Positions 1-12,700 of a stretch of DNA of 64,000 bases are shown here, one piece after another. Every line of letters starts with the position of its first letter. Within the stretch, counting starts at the first letter, position 1. This stretch comes from Angiostrongylus vasorum (taxonomy: Eukaryota > Nematoda > Chromadorea > Rhabditida > Metastrongylidae), in contig JADANN010000198.1 in assembly GCA_018806985.1 (NCBI GenBank), positions 977,501 to 1,041,500 of the forward strand, written 5' to 3'. A program made the translations under genes and the position numbers. A model generated the notes under the pieces. That model worked only from the letters and a program-made list of their open reading frames with translations. It was not told the DNA's origin and ran no database searches.

Positions 1-629
1 AAATATGTTTGGAAACAGCCCTACAAAGCCTAGTAGGGTCGAGTCAGCGCATCTCTAAGCGATTGGTCAACATGAGATGTTTTATCTTTCTACTGCGTTG
101 AAAGAAACTTAATTTTAAAATTGAAATAACATTTTGTCAAGACAGTAATAAATCGAGTACTGCAAAAGTGTTTAGTGGCACGAGCTATGGGAAGACACCT
201 TCAAGATTTCGAGTGTCGTATATCGTCCAGTTTCAAGTTTTTTGCGACATCATGGACACTGTATTGCTCATTCTTAGCTCGTTGGGTGCCAGAATTTGTA
301 TGTTCGCTATACCTACACTATGTATGTTCATTTGATACGCCGATCAAAGCGTGAAAGGTCGGATCAGAAAAGGTATTCTCTGCCCTCAGTGGTTTCTAAA
401 AGGCCTTTTCCTAGGGCGTGTTCATTCACCGGCAATTTGACTAACAATTAATTTGACCATTTCATTCTAATCGCAAGAACAGATTATAGTTATTGTCTGG
501 AACGTACTGGTCTAAAAAATACAGAACCAGACTTAAGATAACCTGCGAAACCCTTCCAAATGCTGCAATCTGTTTTTGTAGTGCACCGTAGTAATTTGTT
601 GTAAGTAGCAGCATGCATACCGACGGCAG
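1..629. other. No gene recognised
   Basis: AT-rich sequence downstream of the otopetrin gene. No splice-bounded exon, RNA gene or repeat was recognised before the family B repeat. Confidence 0.4.
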
Positions 630-965
630 CGTTATGGTTGTATTTCACATAATATCCTGCCTTGGAAAATTGTAATAGGCATCAAATAAAAGGTTGACAT
701 TGCGATTTCAATCATAGCCTCAGCTTAACTGGCTTCTATGCCAATTTGGATTCTCCAAATCAATCCCGTTGACGGATGTTTGCTGATGGCACTGGTAGAT
801 AGAAAACTAGCTGAGATAGAGGCGAAACGAAGGAGCGACATAGTGTGATGGTGAACGCGTGAGCCCCCGGAAAGGAGTAGTAGCGCGTTCGTTCCCCGCC
901 TCAGACAGGTGCGGTCCGTGGTTTTTCAAATGTCTTAGCATCATTATGGTTATACCGATAGTATT
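630..965 (+). repeat. SINE-like repeat, family B
   Basis: A tail of one copy (630-690, ATTTCACATAATATCCTGCC) is followed by a second unit with CAGCTTAACTGGCTTCTATG, GATAGAAAACTAGCTGAGAT and GCGTGAGCCCCCGGAAAGGA, then a B-box-like GCGTTCGTTCCCCGCC. Parallel two-unit structure at 57.6 kb. Confidence 0.7.
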
Positions 966-1814
966 AGAGAGCAGAGTCTCTTCCAAAATCCTACTTACAT
1001 ATTGGCAGCTTCCAAGCTCTCTAGTTATTGAAAAATTACTGATCGTTGCCAGAAAATCAGCAAGTCCGTGTAGTCCGAAAAGTAGGCGCTGTACATGCGG
1101 TTGTCAGCAAAACTGGGCGTCATCGCGAGTGGATTAATGCAGGGCATGAAAGACAATGGAGAAATATTTTTCAAACGGTAGATAGAACTATACCTCAGTA
1201 GATATTTATTTTGGACTTGTTTAATTTTATTTCTCCTTCTACTTGATCCGTCTTCACATCTACTGTGCTGATCCCCCACTTCGTCCACTCGACTCATTTC
1301 CTCGCCTCCATCATCCACGAAGGTTTTCGAATATTTGCGTGTTCTTGCGTTCTTTCGGCTGCTGCCTAAGGACCTTGCCTCGTTTTCAATGTCGTTGAAT
1401 ACTGGTGCAGTCGATTCCGCTTACAATCCTGGGAACGCTTTGCTTAGGGGGTTCTCACGAGGATTAGAAGGAGTGGAAACGTTCCAAACAAGACTTTCAA
1501 ATTTATCAACTTTATGCTTTCGTGTTTCGAAAAAACAATTTCTTTGTTAGGGAACGCCTTACGAGCTATTGTTAGGATTTTCGGAAATTGGTGTCAAATT
1601 CGTAGTTCCGTTTTTAAAGGGTCTCTTAGCAATGGTATCATTTCGAATTTCGCGTTGGTACAGGTGATTCCAAAGCCAATTTTATAGAATTTCGCCTTGT
1701 ATGATTCAATTATAATATAAATTGACGAAACTTTAAAGGCTAATGTTTCAAATGTCAAAGAACCACTTTCGGCAAATCTACTTCTACGAATTCAAACTCG
1801 GACATAGGCAGGGC

Positions 1815-2210
1815 AGTTGGCTCGAAAGGTTAATGAGGTATGGAGCTTAAGATCTGTCAAATTTCGCGCTGCGCATTTGTTTAGAGAAATGTTGTCCTGG
1901 CGAATTCAACTTTGAAGATGGGTGAGGTTGCCAATGTTCTTCTGCTATTGACGACGACGAGTTGAAGACTTTCCTATAAGCAAATACACGTACAATTTCT
2001 CGCGGACTTGTAGAAGAACTTGGTGTAAGCGTATGATCTCTTTTAGAGCACATACCGAAAGATGGAAATAATGGCTGCTGAATGAATTAAATGACAATCA
2101 AAGAAATAGCCGCCTCAAGGTATCGTCGGCACTTCTTCTGCTCAACCAGAATTACCCGTTTCTTAAACATATTGTGACATGCGATGAGAAAAATTTCGCA
2201 AAACCGAAAT
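1815..2210 (+). pseudogene. Mariner transposase fragment (N-terminal half)
   Basis: Plus-strand pieces in shifted frames read like DDDELKTFL, ANTRTISRGLVEELGVS, and then HVMRK near a TGCGATGAGAAA (Cys-Asp-Glu-Lys). Mariner proteins have this order: a helix-turn-helix with L-x-x-x-L-G-V-S, then the first catalytic aspartate in CDEKW. Several stops and frameshifts. A PLE fold-back begins 70 bases downstream. Confidence 0.6.
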
Positions 2211-2284
2211 TGCATCTAAAGAAGCTCAGGCGTAACATTTAGTTGTGCAGAAGCGGTTTGATCCAATACTGCCTCTTGTAACAG

Positions 2285-2570
2285 TTCCCAGGATCGACTT
2301 TCTATTAACCTCGGCATTGGGATATGAATGCGTCGTTTTTCTTGTTCAGCAATCGCCCAGGTTGTTAAACAGCATACATTTACTTCCATAGAAAAAACAC
2401 AATACAGTACAACAGTAGCTGACGTTTCGGCAAAAGGCACGTAAAAAAGCGGCTCTGAAGAAGGCGATACTGCCGAACAGCTACTGTTGTATTGTATTGT
2501 GTTTTTCTATGGAAGTAAATGTATGCTGTTTAACAACTCGCCATTGCTGAACAAGAAAACGACTGCCTCT
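2285..2570. mobile_element. PLE terminal-repeat fold-back beside a mariner fragment
   Basis: An inverted repeat with arms at about 2325-2420 and 2475-2570, sharing ACTTCCATAGAAAAACACAA and CATACATTTACTTCC. Outer end TTTCTATTAACCTCGGCATT at 2299. It is the same family as the ends at 24.5, 27.2, 35.3, 38.3 and 39.3 kb. The plus arm keeps the first half of the hammerhead-like motif; the GAAAC half has a five-base deletion. Confidence 0.75.
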
Positions 2571-2974
2571 TGAATGAAAGTGGAATTAGCTGGAAGATGG
2601 AGCTCTACCCCATCCGCTATTCTCGCTAGGCACCTGCTACCGACTAACACTTGTTTAGACATCTCAGTAACTCCTTATCCGAGAAATGCTTCGAAAACTA
2701 ACCCGGGACCGAAACTGCCTTCAATAATTTCATCGTCTTCAAAACTCCAGAGTTTTATACAGCTGTTATCAACAAACTACTTTCTGATTTGCAATAGTAT
2801 TTAGACTCAAACGATTTTCATCTTCATTCATAAAGTATGTTGTGGGTTGAGATAGTCTACTTTAAAAATACTGCTTGAAATCCAACATTAATGCAAGACC
2901 AAATGGTAATGGATCAACCCAATGACAAACGAGGAGATGGATGAGGCCTTCGAGCATCGGGAAGGTGGGGTGCA

Positions 2975-3125
2975 CCTCTACGTAGTGCGGGGGGGGTAAC
3001 ATATCGGCCCCCGGAAAGTGTAATCGCGGGTTCGAATCTGACCTGGGGTCCAAGTTTTTCAAATATCTCATCATCATAGTGGTGGAGAATGTGTTCACCA
3101 ATGCTTCTATGTAACCGTCGTTGGC
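2975..3125 (+). repeat. SINE-like repeat, family B
   Basis: CGGCCCCCGGAAAGTGTAAT, then GCGGGTTCGAATCTGACC (close to the pol III B box) and the GGTCCAAGTTTTTCAAATAT tail. Shows the tRNA-like origin of family B best. Confidence 0.7.
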
Positions 3126-3414
3126 CATTCTAAATGGTGCTTGTCGTCCAGCGTTTTCTAGAAAAGGTTTTCTGGCAAGTTGTTTGCATATCGTAGTTTT
3201 AAACTGAGCTGCCGAGATTTGGCAAACAGCGCTGCTAGGCGTCGCACGGTAGCGGATGTTAAGAAATTTGGGGATTGTTGAAGGCCGATTTCATAGCCGT
3301 AATGTAAGCCGAAGGGAAAAAAGACTCATGAGTTATGAGATAACATTTCTGTTTAATCTTCTTAAAAAAATACTTGGGTCACAAGGAAAACAGTCCGTAA
3401 AGGAGAGTTATTTA

Positions 3415-3763
3415 TTAACATAAACATTTTTTCCATATTTCAGCCAAACAAACGGAACTATGAAATCGGTAGAAGATCGTCAGCGGTGAGAAACTGCGAA
3501 CCAAGAAGACCCATGATCGTTTTTCCGTAGAAATCTACAATATCAGGATTCAAAATCACTCCGAACATTTCCGATGTCAAACGCTCACCTATGATGCTCT
3601 CGGAAATGCCGGGTTTTTCACTCTCGAACAGATTCATCAAGAATATCGAAAGGTTTGCAACAAGAAGGAAGGTGATCGCCTGTTTCCCAGGCTGATTCTG
3701 TTTATTCGAAGCGCCAACTCTCACTCTGGCAGCGAGATAGATAAGGAATGTCTGAGTTCCAAC
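3415..3763 (-). CDS. otpl: Otopetrin gene, last exon with helices 11 and 12 (frameshifted)
   Basis: After acceptor ATATTCTAG it reads [37 protein letters not shown], a loop, then [11 protein letters not shown]. Between about 3512 and 3499 the homologous frame moves by one base and continues [20 protein letters not shown] and WKKCLC before [13 protein letters not shown] is the hallmark C terminus of the family, and the spacing from FYG to FYR (16 residues) is exactly that of vertebrate OTOP1. Without the shift the frame would stop at 3458. An AATAAA overlaps the stop codon, so the 3' UTR may be very short. Confidence 0.9.
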
Positions 3764-6700
3764 CTAGAATATGAAATCCACTTTCACAAAAAAACAGCTT
3801 GAAAACGCTATTCAATTATTGGAAACTTATTGGTGCAAGAAGCTTCAGAACCCGATCGAGTTGTCTCTTACTTCTCTAGCATGGCTCACCTGTATGAGTC
3901 TGAAAATATGAACAAAAAAATAGAATAAAAGCCAGCAGTTGCCACGGACCGTCGCCAGTCAATCCAACGAGCCCAGCAACCGAGTAAATCAATTCGCCAA
4001 TCAAACCCAACCAAAGCAAAATTTGATCCAAAAGCTCCTGAAATAAAATAAAGATGCCACTTTACATCAGTGAGAACTGATTTTCTTCCCCTATGGACAC
4101 ACTTTCAATCACGCAGTTTCCGCTCTACAAAATGCCATAGTGAACTTCAAATTATCTCCTTTCTTTTGGTTCATGACAGCTGCTCTTTTTTGAATCGCTC
4201 GTAATATTTTCTTGCTGGAAATCTTCCAGCAGTGATCTTCTGAAGTTGTCGATTGTTGGCGTCGTGATGTGTGGCAAGATTTAGTTGCAGTTTACTTCTC
4301 CTTCCGTGCAACTTCTTGGAGACAGCGCAAATTAAATTCGAACCGTTTGGTTGAGGAATTGAAGCGCGCTCAACGCAGCTTTCGACTACTTTATTAGATA
4401 CAGTGCAGTCATCTATCGGGTCTTTATTAATCAGCTAATCAGGAAAGGATTCATCTTGATAGCTGTTGTCACTTACGACTTGTCTCTTCTTTGGTTAACG
4501 ATGAAAATTTCTTTTGCAGTAGGTGGCGGAATCGAATGGAAAAAGACGTTGATCGGGTGCAGTACATAATGATGGCACCACAGAGGTGTCAAAGAGTTAC
4601 CGCATACGCCTCGTGTGGATGTGTTCGATCTCCATATTAGCTGTCATTTTTTTCTTACTTATACTCACGACACATCATCAACATGAAAGGATACCGCAAG
4701 ATAATTCTTAAAAAGCTATGAAGAATTTAGTGCCGACACAAATCATGAAGAAGGTCGTCTACGTAACCAAGTGATTTTTTCTTTTAGGTACCCAAGTAAG
4801 TATTTGTTTTCAAAACTTCCATTTTCCCTTGACTATTTCGGCGATGAAGCCTTCAAGAAGAAAAAACATACATAATGATTTTGGAGGCCACCTCCACCAA
4901 AAAGTTCACAGAACGCATCCGATTTGCTCTTAATAGCTCAATGGGCTGCGGCTAGTAAATGGTGATACTGACCATCCTTTGACAGGTGGTTAAAGGCGGA
5001 TCAAGCCAGAAGAGGAAATAAGATATCGATATATAATATGTGTACGATGAAGGTTACCAAACCATCCTGAGATATTCCCCGAAAATGCTATCTACGGGAA
5101 ATAATGGCCTATCGTTGAATTGGGGGTATGCCACTCTTCTTGCTTATTGGTCTTTTGTAGAACGATATCTTCTGAAAGTTGTTGTGATTTGCTGCTCTGT
5201 AAGAGCTCCAAGCCTTACGTCGAAAAAGACAGCTCTGCATGTGGACGTGATGTTTTTTATCATAATCCAGTGAAATTATGCAATTTGAGATTTGATAGCC
5301 TCCCACCATGTCTCTTCGTGGTCAGCGTCGTGGTAGGACCTTCTAGTTTGTGAGGTTATGATAGGGTTTAAAATTAGTCAAGATGCATCTTTTTTTCATT
5401 GAATGTTTGAAGCAGTCTTAATGGAAGGTTTCCAAATTTTGTCCATCGATTACTGCTGGACAAAAAAACAGCTAACCACCTTCGGTACACATTCCTATCA
5501 GGACGATACCAAATCCTCGCACTGGTAAGCTAGACTTCGAAATGGAAATAGCGAATTCCTTTTTAGCCTGAGTATTTCTGTTTGCCGATGAGCACTCTGC
5601 AAGCGATCACAATTCGACACAACCACCCACCATCACCGTAAGATGGAAGAGCATTATGGGGATACAGTTGTTACCTATCAACGTTCCATCCAGTGATCTA
5701 CTTTGTAGTACTTTGTGAAATATTTCATAACTCCTCTTAAAAATAAAACACTTGCAAATAATACCTGGTCCTTTGATAGCTGGCAGTTTCGTTTTTCGAC
5801 GTAGATTAATTCTCTGAGCTGATAGATAGCCATTACGCAACCAATTGTTGCAATAATGTACTGCAATTAGTCACGTGTAGTGTGTCAATAAGAGTGAAAC
5901 CTGCTTAAAAATTTAGTAGAAGCATTCGAAGATTTCAAGTCGCTATGAGGAGAAAAGTTCGAAGACTTCTAAACACCTACCAATCCAGAAAACAACACGC
6001 CACCTGAACAACACGTCCTTCCGTTGGTCATAGAATTGACTCGAGCGGGGGGCAAACAAAGTCTTGAGTTCCTTTAACACGCCACAGCTGCTCAGCCGTT
6101 TCCGCTAGTTCGATGGAAAACACTGTCATCATTTTGCTCCCAAAATCTCTGCGAAGAAGCATAATCCTATAGTAGGTGGTTATCCTATTCTGCGGTTGAC
6201 TTCAAATGGCGCTCAGCAGCTCTGTGACAACAGTTGTCATTGAGGTGTTCCGTTCGGCGCATCTGACTGTCGACATGATTGCCATATGCTGCTGTATTCC
6301 TTGCGTTCAATCTTTGACGATGAAACTTCGGATCATACTTACCGTTAGCTTAGTATAAACGTCTCGATTGTTGATTGATCATCTTGTTGGCAGAGTCTGC
6401 ATGTCATCGAGCCACACTTTAAGTTAAGAGCAACCGCGAAGAGAAGACAAGAGTGGATTAGGGAATTCCTTGTTTTTCCCATTGCTGCTTTGAGGATGTT
6501 CCAAACTTCCGCTTCTTTCCTCCTTTACAGCTCTGCAGCTGAATCGTTTGCCACGTTGACTTCCCTACCGAGATACACATACCTGTCGTGAGGGCTTGAA
6601 AAATGAATCTATTTAATGCGAGTACCAGTTTCTTATGAGGGCGTGTGTGGCGCAGTGGTCGGAGGCGCCCTGCAGCACACACGTGGAATCGATCCCCCGC

Positions 6701-9700
6701 GCCTATAGGCCACCAAGCCTTCCATCCCTCTGGGGTCAGCAAATTGTGCCAGACCTGTCTGCGAGGATAGCAGCACTGGCATACATGGGCAGGCCACCGC
6801 GAGTCATTGCAAAGACCAGATATGCATCCAGTCATCTCCAAACGATGCTTAATGAAGTCGAATTCATGGCGCGCCTCCCAAGGATTGATCAACGCCGAGA
6901 GCTTTATCTTTGAAAATGGTGCAAATTGCGCATCTAACTCTTGCAATACTTCGGCGAATTTTGTTACCGTGTTATTATTGCCCACGGATCTCCCCCAAAT
7001 GAGGGATCTCGAGCGGGTTAGTCGCGCCAGCCTACGCGGCGCTTCCCCAGGTGGCGGATAGGTGGTTAATCGCAGACCAAAAGCGGACTGTGCTTCCCTT
7101 AGACGCAGAAGGATCCAGGGATGGACTTTCTGTTTCTGATGCGCCGATTTGGCACATACTTTCTGTATTTGCTAGGCGTATTCATGCATGCGTGTGTGGT
7201 TGCGTTCTCGCTTACCGGATTGTATTCTACTAGTCAATTCGGCCAATAGCCTGCAATCAAGTGACAAGGAAGTATATGGGAGGCGGTTAGGACTCGCCTT
7301 CAACAAACAAGCTCCATGTCCACTGTGGGAGAGCTTGGCAAGCTACCCGTGAGTATACCCAGCCACCACGTTCAGAGCCCAGCAAGCTATACGTGGGTAT
7401 CAAAATGCTAAAAACAGTTAAAAAAAAACGGGCCTCATTCCCCTGACTCCGAAAGAGCCCCCTAATTTCGCAGCGTTGGGTAGGACGAGTACGGAGAGGC
7501 TGCTAAAATCTCAGGGCCAATGGAAGCTGCCTTGATCACGAAGAACTATGGTGACGATCTGTACCCACAACGCACGTACGCTTTCATCCGAGTCCTTGAT
7601 AGAAGACTTGCTCATACAGCCAAGAAGGACAAGGTACGACGTCATCGGCCTGGCCGAGACGAGACGACGCCACCCATTCAACGCGGTCTATGACACCGGA
7701 GAAGAACTGTTCCTCGGAACATGCGACACTAGGGGAGTCGGCGGCGTCGGCGTTATCGTCAACACGAGTTTGTCCATGAACATCGACTCATTCGAACAGC
7801 TTACAACCCGAATCGGATGTTTACGATTAAAAAGATGTGGATCAATACCGGCTTTGACAATCTTCGTCGTTTACGCGCCGACATCAAACTATGACGAAGA
7901 AGTCGAAGCGTTCTATATCGACTTGGAGAAGTTCTACAGAGAAGACAATACATTTTTCAAGGTCATCAACTGAGATATCAACGCCAAGATTGGATCAAGA
8001 AGAACGTCACATTGCGACTCATGGATTAGAATGAAACGAACACGGTGAGTGGCTACCTGAGTTTATCATGGCGACCAAGACCATCCATGATAACTCGCAA
8101 TTGCAGAAGCCCCACCCTCAGTGCTGGACGTGGGAGTCTCCTAATGGAGAGTGCCATAACGAAATAGATGACATCATAGTAAATAGAAGGTTTTGCCTAA
8201 CCGATGTCTGTTGTCACAAAATTCTACACAGGATCAAACTACCGTCTCTTCGTGCTAAATTCTTTTTCTCGCAGAAAGGGGAAAAAGCCACTAAATTCAA
8301 AAAACTGTAGTCCCAGAACCACCACAAACAGGGACTTATTCAATCCACTAGTCGGCTGTTGGGAAGATGCCGTTGTCGATAACATCGACGAGGAATACGA
8401 TCGGCTCATTCAACATCTTCACGTTAGCGCTATGAAAGCTGAGAGTTCGAAAGTCACCAAGAGACATCTGTCTCCAGAAGCACTCGAGCTAATACGCCAG
8501 CATGGAATCGCACGGCTGCAGACAACCGCGAACTAACATCCGAACTTCCAAAACAATGTAGACAGGCGATAGAAGAAGATTTCAAAGAGAAGAGCAGCAG
8601 TAATGGTCGAAGGTGCAGAGGCCGGGAAAAGCATTCGCAATGCCCACCGAAGCTTCGCCAATTACAAGACCAAGATGATTGCACTCCGACGTCCAGACAG
8701 AACAGTTACAGCGTCCAGAAAGGCAATCGAGAAAAGCATTCACGAATACTAATCAGATGTCTTCGATAGCCACGTCCACCTTCCGTCACATGAAATAAAG
8801 GAGGATGGATATGTTGTACCACCGGTTCTTCCTTCCGAAATCCGACATGCTATTTCGTCGGTGAAAATTCGAACAGCACCAGGTCCGGAGAGGATAAGAT
8901 CAGAACACCTGAAGAACCTTCCGCCAGTCCTCGTAAACACACTGGCTCGGCTGTTCACACGTTACCTGTCTGAATGCAAGGTAGAAGACCAGCAAGACCA
9001 TATTACTGTTCAAGAAGGGTGACCTAAACGATATCGGCAACTATCGCCCAATCTGCCTGCTGTCTGTCGTCTACAAACTTTTCACTGGAGTCATCCTAAA
9101 CAGGATTGACAGAACACTGGATGAAGGACAGCCATGTGAGCAAACGTGGTTTCGAAAAGGATTTAGTACGATGGACCACATCCACACGATAACAAGGCTC
9201 ATTGAAGTATCGCGAGAGCACAAAAGACCGCTGTGTCTCACTTTCATCGATTTACAGAAGGCGTTTGACGCAATTGAGCTAGAAACAATCATGGAAGCCC
9301 TTGATAGTCAAGGAGTCCTTACTCAGTACATAAAGATTCTTCGTGAGGTGTACAAAAAATTTCACAACCAAGATTTCACCATTGTACAACGATATTAACA
9401 TCGACGTCAAAAAGAGGGGTTAGGCAACGCGATACCATCTCGCCAAAATTGTTTACCGCCACCTACCAGAACGTCATGCGAACACTATAATGGGATAATA
9501 TGAGAGTGAAAATCGATGGTCGGCAGTTATATCATCTTCGCTTTGCTGATGACATCGTCCTTATAACATCAAACATTAGCCAAGCGGAACGTATGCTTGC
9601 CGACTTTGATGAAGCCTATAGAAAGATTGGTCTTCGACTAAACCTCATAAAAAACGATGTTCATGAAGAACGGATTGGTTTCGCATGCCCCATTCATGCT

Positions 9701-12700
9701 CAACGGAACGAATATCTCCGAATGCTCCAGTTATGTCTTTCTAGGTCGGGAAATCAATATGATCAACCACTTAGCTCCAGAGCTGAGCAGAGGGAAACGA
9801 GCGGCTTGGGGAGCTTTCAAGAGCATCGAGGATGTAGTGAAGAGAACTAAGAACACCCGATTCCGTGCCCACCCTTTCGACCCAACGGCACTTTCTACGA
9901 TAACGTATGCGTCAGAAACTTGGTCGCTGTATAAACAGGATGAAAGATCACTCAGTGTTATTGAAGGCGCAGTCGAAAGGACGATGCTAGTATCCCGTTT
10001 CACACACGTAAGGGATGGATACCGTAGTTCCGAACTGCGTCAACGATCAAAGATCAAAGATGCCGTTCTGTACGCCAAACAGTTGAACATAAGGTGGGCC
10101 GGACACGTAATGCGTATGGGATGTCAAATGCTCTGCAGGAAGACCACCGACCCGATGGTCAGAGTTCTTCACGAAGAGCCTAAAAGAAAACTATGGTGCT
10201 CGACGAGTCCCTAGACCGAGCAGAACCCACTGGGCTACTCTTACACGCGAAAGGGAAAAATCGAAGATTTACTGGCGCCCGCTCGAGTTACTCGACGATC
10301 AACGGGAGTACAGGTGATACAGGTGACAGGTTATTATTGCAAGTCGTGCTGATTTTACTTCCTGCTTACTTATACGGTTTTCCTCTATCAATATACAAAT
10401 GTCTGACAACCCGGATCTGTACCTGGCGCAGTCTCGACGAATGTTTCGCATGTTTTTAAATCTCTCACAGGCTCAGGCCCTATTTCTATTTTTTTTGTCA
10501 TAAATCTCTTACAGTTTAATAATTCAAAAAGACCTACTTTCTATAAATCTCGGCATGAATAGTTGATATATTTATTTGTATGATCTTATAAATTGATCTT
10601 CTTGAGCTGATGCGAAGTTACTATAAGTTTCCATTGTCGTTGTTGTCGTTGTAATTGTTGTTGTTGTTGTTGTTGTTGGTTGATGGCTGACGTTTCGGCG
10701 ATTTCGCCTTTACCAGAGCCCTGCTGTTACGAATGAAGCACTGCTCCGAGGAAGGTGAAATGCCGAAACGTCAGCCATCTTGCAACTATTTGAAATGGTT
10801 TGCAAGCACGATCAGAAGTCGGTAGTTGCACTGGGATCGTACAAACTACGTGTTGAGAAATCGGTTGAGGTTTCAGTGTCATATTCCTCTTGAAGACCTC
10901 CATATCCATTCCTTAGGCCTATATTGAAATTATCGCTTTAGCTTCTCATGTCCCTTATCTTACGGATACCAAAAATCTTGTTAAAAGCCGGCGAAAGAGC
11001 TAGTACACTCTATTTATGACGGTTGTCGTGTTTTGTTGCCTTCTCTCTTTCGGAAGAAAAGGAGAGTTTTGGACCAACGAGACATTGGTCCACGTCGTTA
11101 TGAAACTTTATAACAACGGCGACATCAGATAGTAAAATTTTCCACCGATAGTTATCATTCTTTCAATTCCTCTACTATTATACACTAATTTCTTCTGCGT
11201 AAAAGCTTTATTGCACGGTGTTTTCTCACCTCGGCTATTAGGACGACGTCCTACTAAGCTTTCCTGGCTTGATCATCATCTCCTCTAATGGAGTGTCCCG
11301 AAGGTGGGGTTGCAAGTATAAATCATCACTACAGTCCTTGCAATTTTCGACGTAAATGTCGATCTGACACAAAGAAGAAAATATAGGTCCACCTGCTTCT
11401 CCAGCCAAGTACACGATCATTTTTGCTCAATCTTTAAGCCCGTATTCGTTGCCTGAAAGCACTCCATGTGCTTTTTTCCTAAACTTATGCTAAAGTTATC
11501 GCTTATTTATCACAAAATGACTTCAACAGACAACTAACAGTCTTGTCATAACCATTCAGCAGCACCTTTGTGAAGTCGCTTCGCCGCTTGAGACACAAGA
11601 CGACAATGAGACGACCGTGCGTGGGTTCCAAAAGCATTCCGTTTCACCACGGTAGGAGAAGCAGATTTGTAACCCTTTGACGAGATCGATAGGTTCCAGT
11701 TATCTTTTTTCCAGCAAAAACCTTACTAGTGTGTAGATATGGATTTTTGAAAGCTGTGGGCCGAACCATAGTACAGCAAGAATGAGTCGGATGTGACTTG
11801 TGTTTCCTCTTGTGCGTTTATCGAATGTTCTCCATCATAAATTTCGTTCTTGTTCCACATTTTCACAACTTCTTACACCCTTCTATAATACGCTATAGTG
11901 AATTTGAAGTTCTAATTTTCAGTTCAATTTGTTTGTGTTTCTTTTTAATCTATAACCCATCAAAAAATCAAAACAGTGACCGCCGGGAGAACCACTGGGG
12001 AAGAGTCGTCGTGAATCGAATTCCGATATGCATGAAAAATTGAAAGACTACTGTCGGCTAAGTGCTGTTCATCGATGAAGCTTTTAAAAGAGAGTATGAC
12101 GCTCGCTCCTTGATCGACGCTCAGCGTTACTTCAACTAATACAGGTGATTCTATGAAGTTTGTGATTTGTAAGTGAAGAACACTTGCGCTGCTTGAAAAA
12201 ATCAATTGGCACTAGGATAAGTTGACAATCGAATAGCATTTTGAACAAATAGTATAGCACTTTTTAACATTTTTTGCAGTTTCATAATGGTTACGTCCAA
12301 GCTCCTAAATGGGCCAAGAAACTGATTCATGAGATATTTGCAACCTATTTAATTTTGAACACCTTTTCTGACGCAATAGATGAAGAAGCCTGTAGCAATT
12401 CTCAGCAGCTGTTGAATGAGTAGCTATTTATAACGTGAAACTAGACTCCTACCTGTGAAATATCCGCAAGAGCATATGCAAACGCAGCATTTTTACTCTT
12501 TCCGAGTATCGAATATCCATAATATACTGCCATCGAAGTGAAGGTCGCTGCTAGGAAGGCTAATCCAAGAAATAAGCCTGAGAATGGAACAATTCCTTCA
12601 GCAAGCGGGTTTACGGTTTTCTTGAATATTCTCACCTGTGGTGGTTTTTGAACAGTCAACTCGAATGCGATGCTTCCGCTTCACATATTCCGACCCATGA

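Larger units (their letters stand above)
7000..10335 (+). mobile_element. RTE-type LINE, copy 1 (nearly full length, degenerate)
   Basis: It starts with a 5' region (GAGGGATCTCGAG) shared with the copy at 51028, and ends at the CAGGTGATACAGGTGACAGG tail. It encodes an apurinic-type endonuclease (7548-7973), a middle region, and a reverse transcriptase with motif [10 protein letters not shown] and motif C FADDIVLI (9542-9553). The C terminus has RWAGHVMRM. Stops and frameshifts split the single ORF into at least five pieces. Sequence in the 5' half is nearly identical to copy 2, so both are recent. Confidence 0.92.
10520..10785. mobile_element. PLE-type terminal repeats, second subfamily, inverted
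   Basis: 10525-10720 (minus) has CTACTTTCTATAAATCTCGG, a GTT microsatellite (10635-10680) and a hammerhead-like motif. 10743-10780 (plus) is an opposed partial copy with its own motif. The minus part is closely matched at 59555-59840, so it is a dispersed family. Confidence 0.65.

Noticed and set aside
5982..6180. Minus-strand segment with donor-like GTAGGTG in the otopetrin intron
   Set aside because: Frames are short, not hydrophobic, and the neighbouring exons already join correctly without it.
6458..6985. 175-codon minus-strand frame, one of the longest in the window
   Set aside because: Most of it is the reverse complement of a family A SINE; the same translation pattern recurs wherever that SINE is present.
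11245..11357. Minus-strand open segment [14 protein letters not shown] in an otopetrin intron
   Set aside because: It would break the conserved ADISQ-YIIAT junction and has the wrong exit phase.
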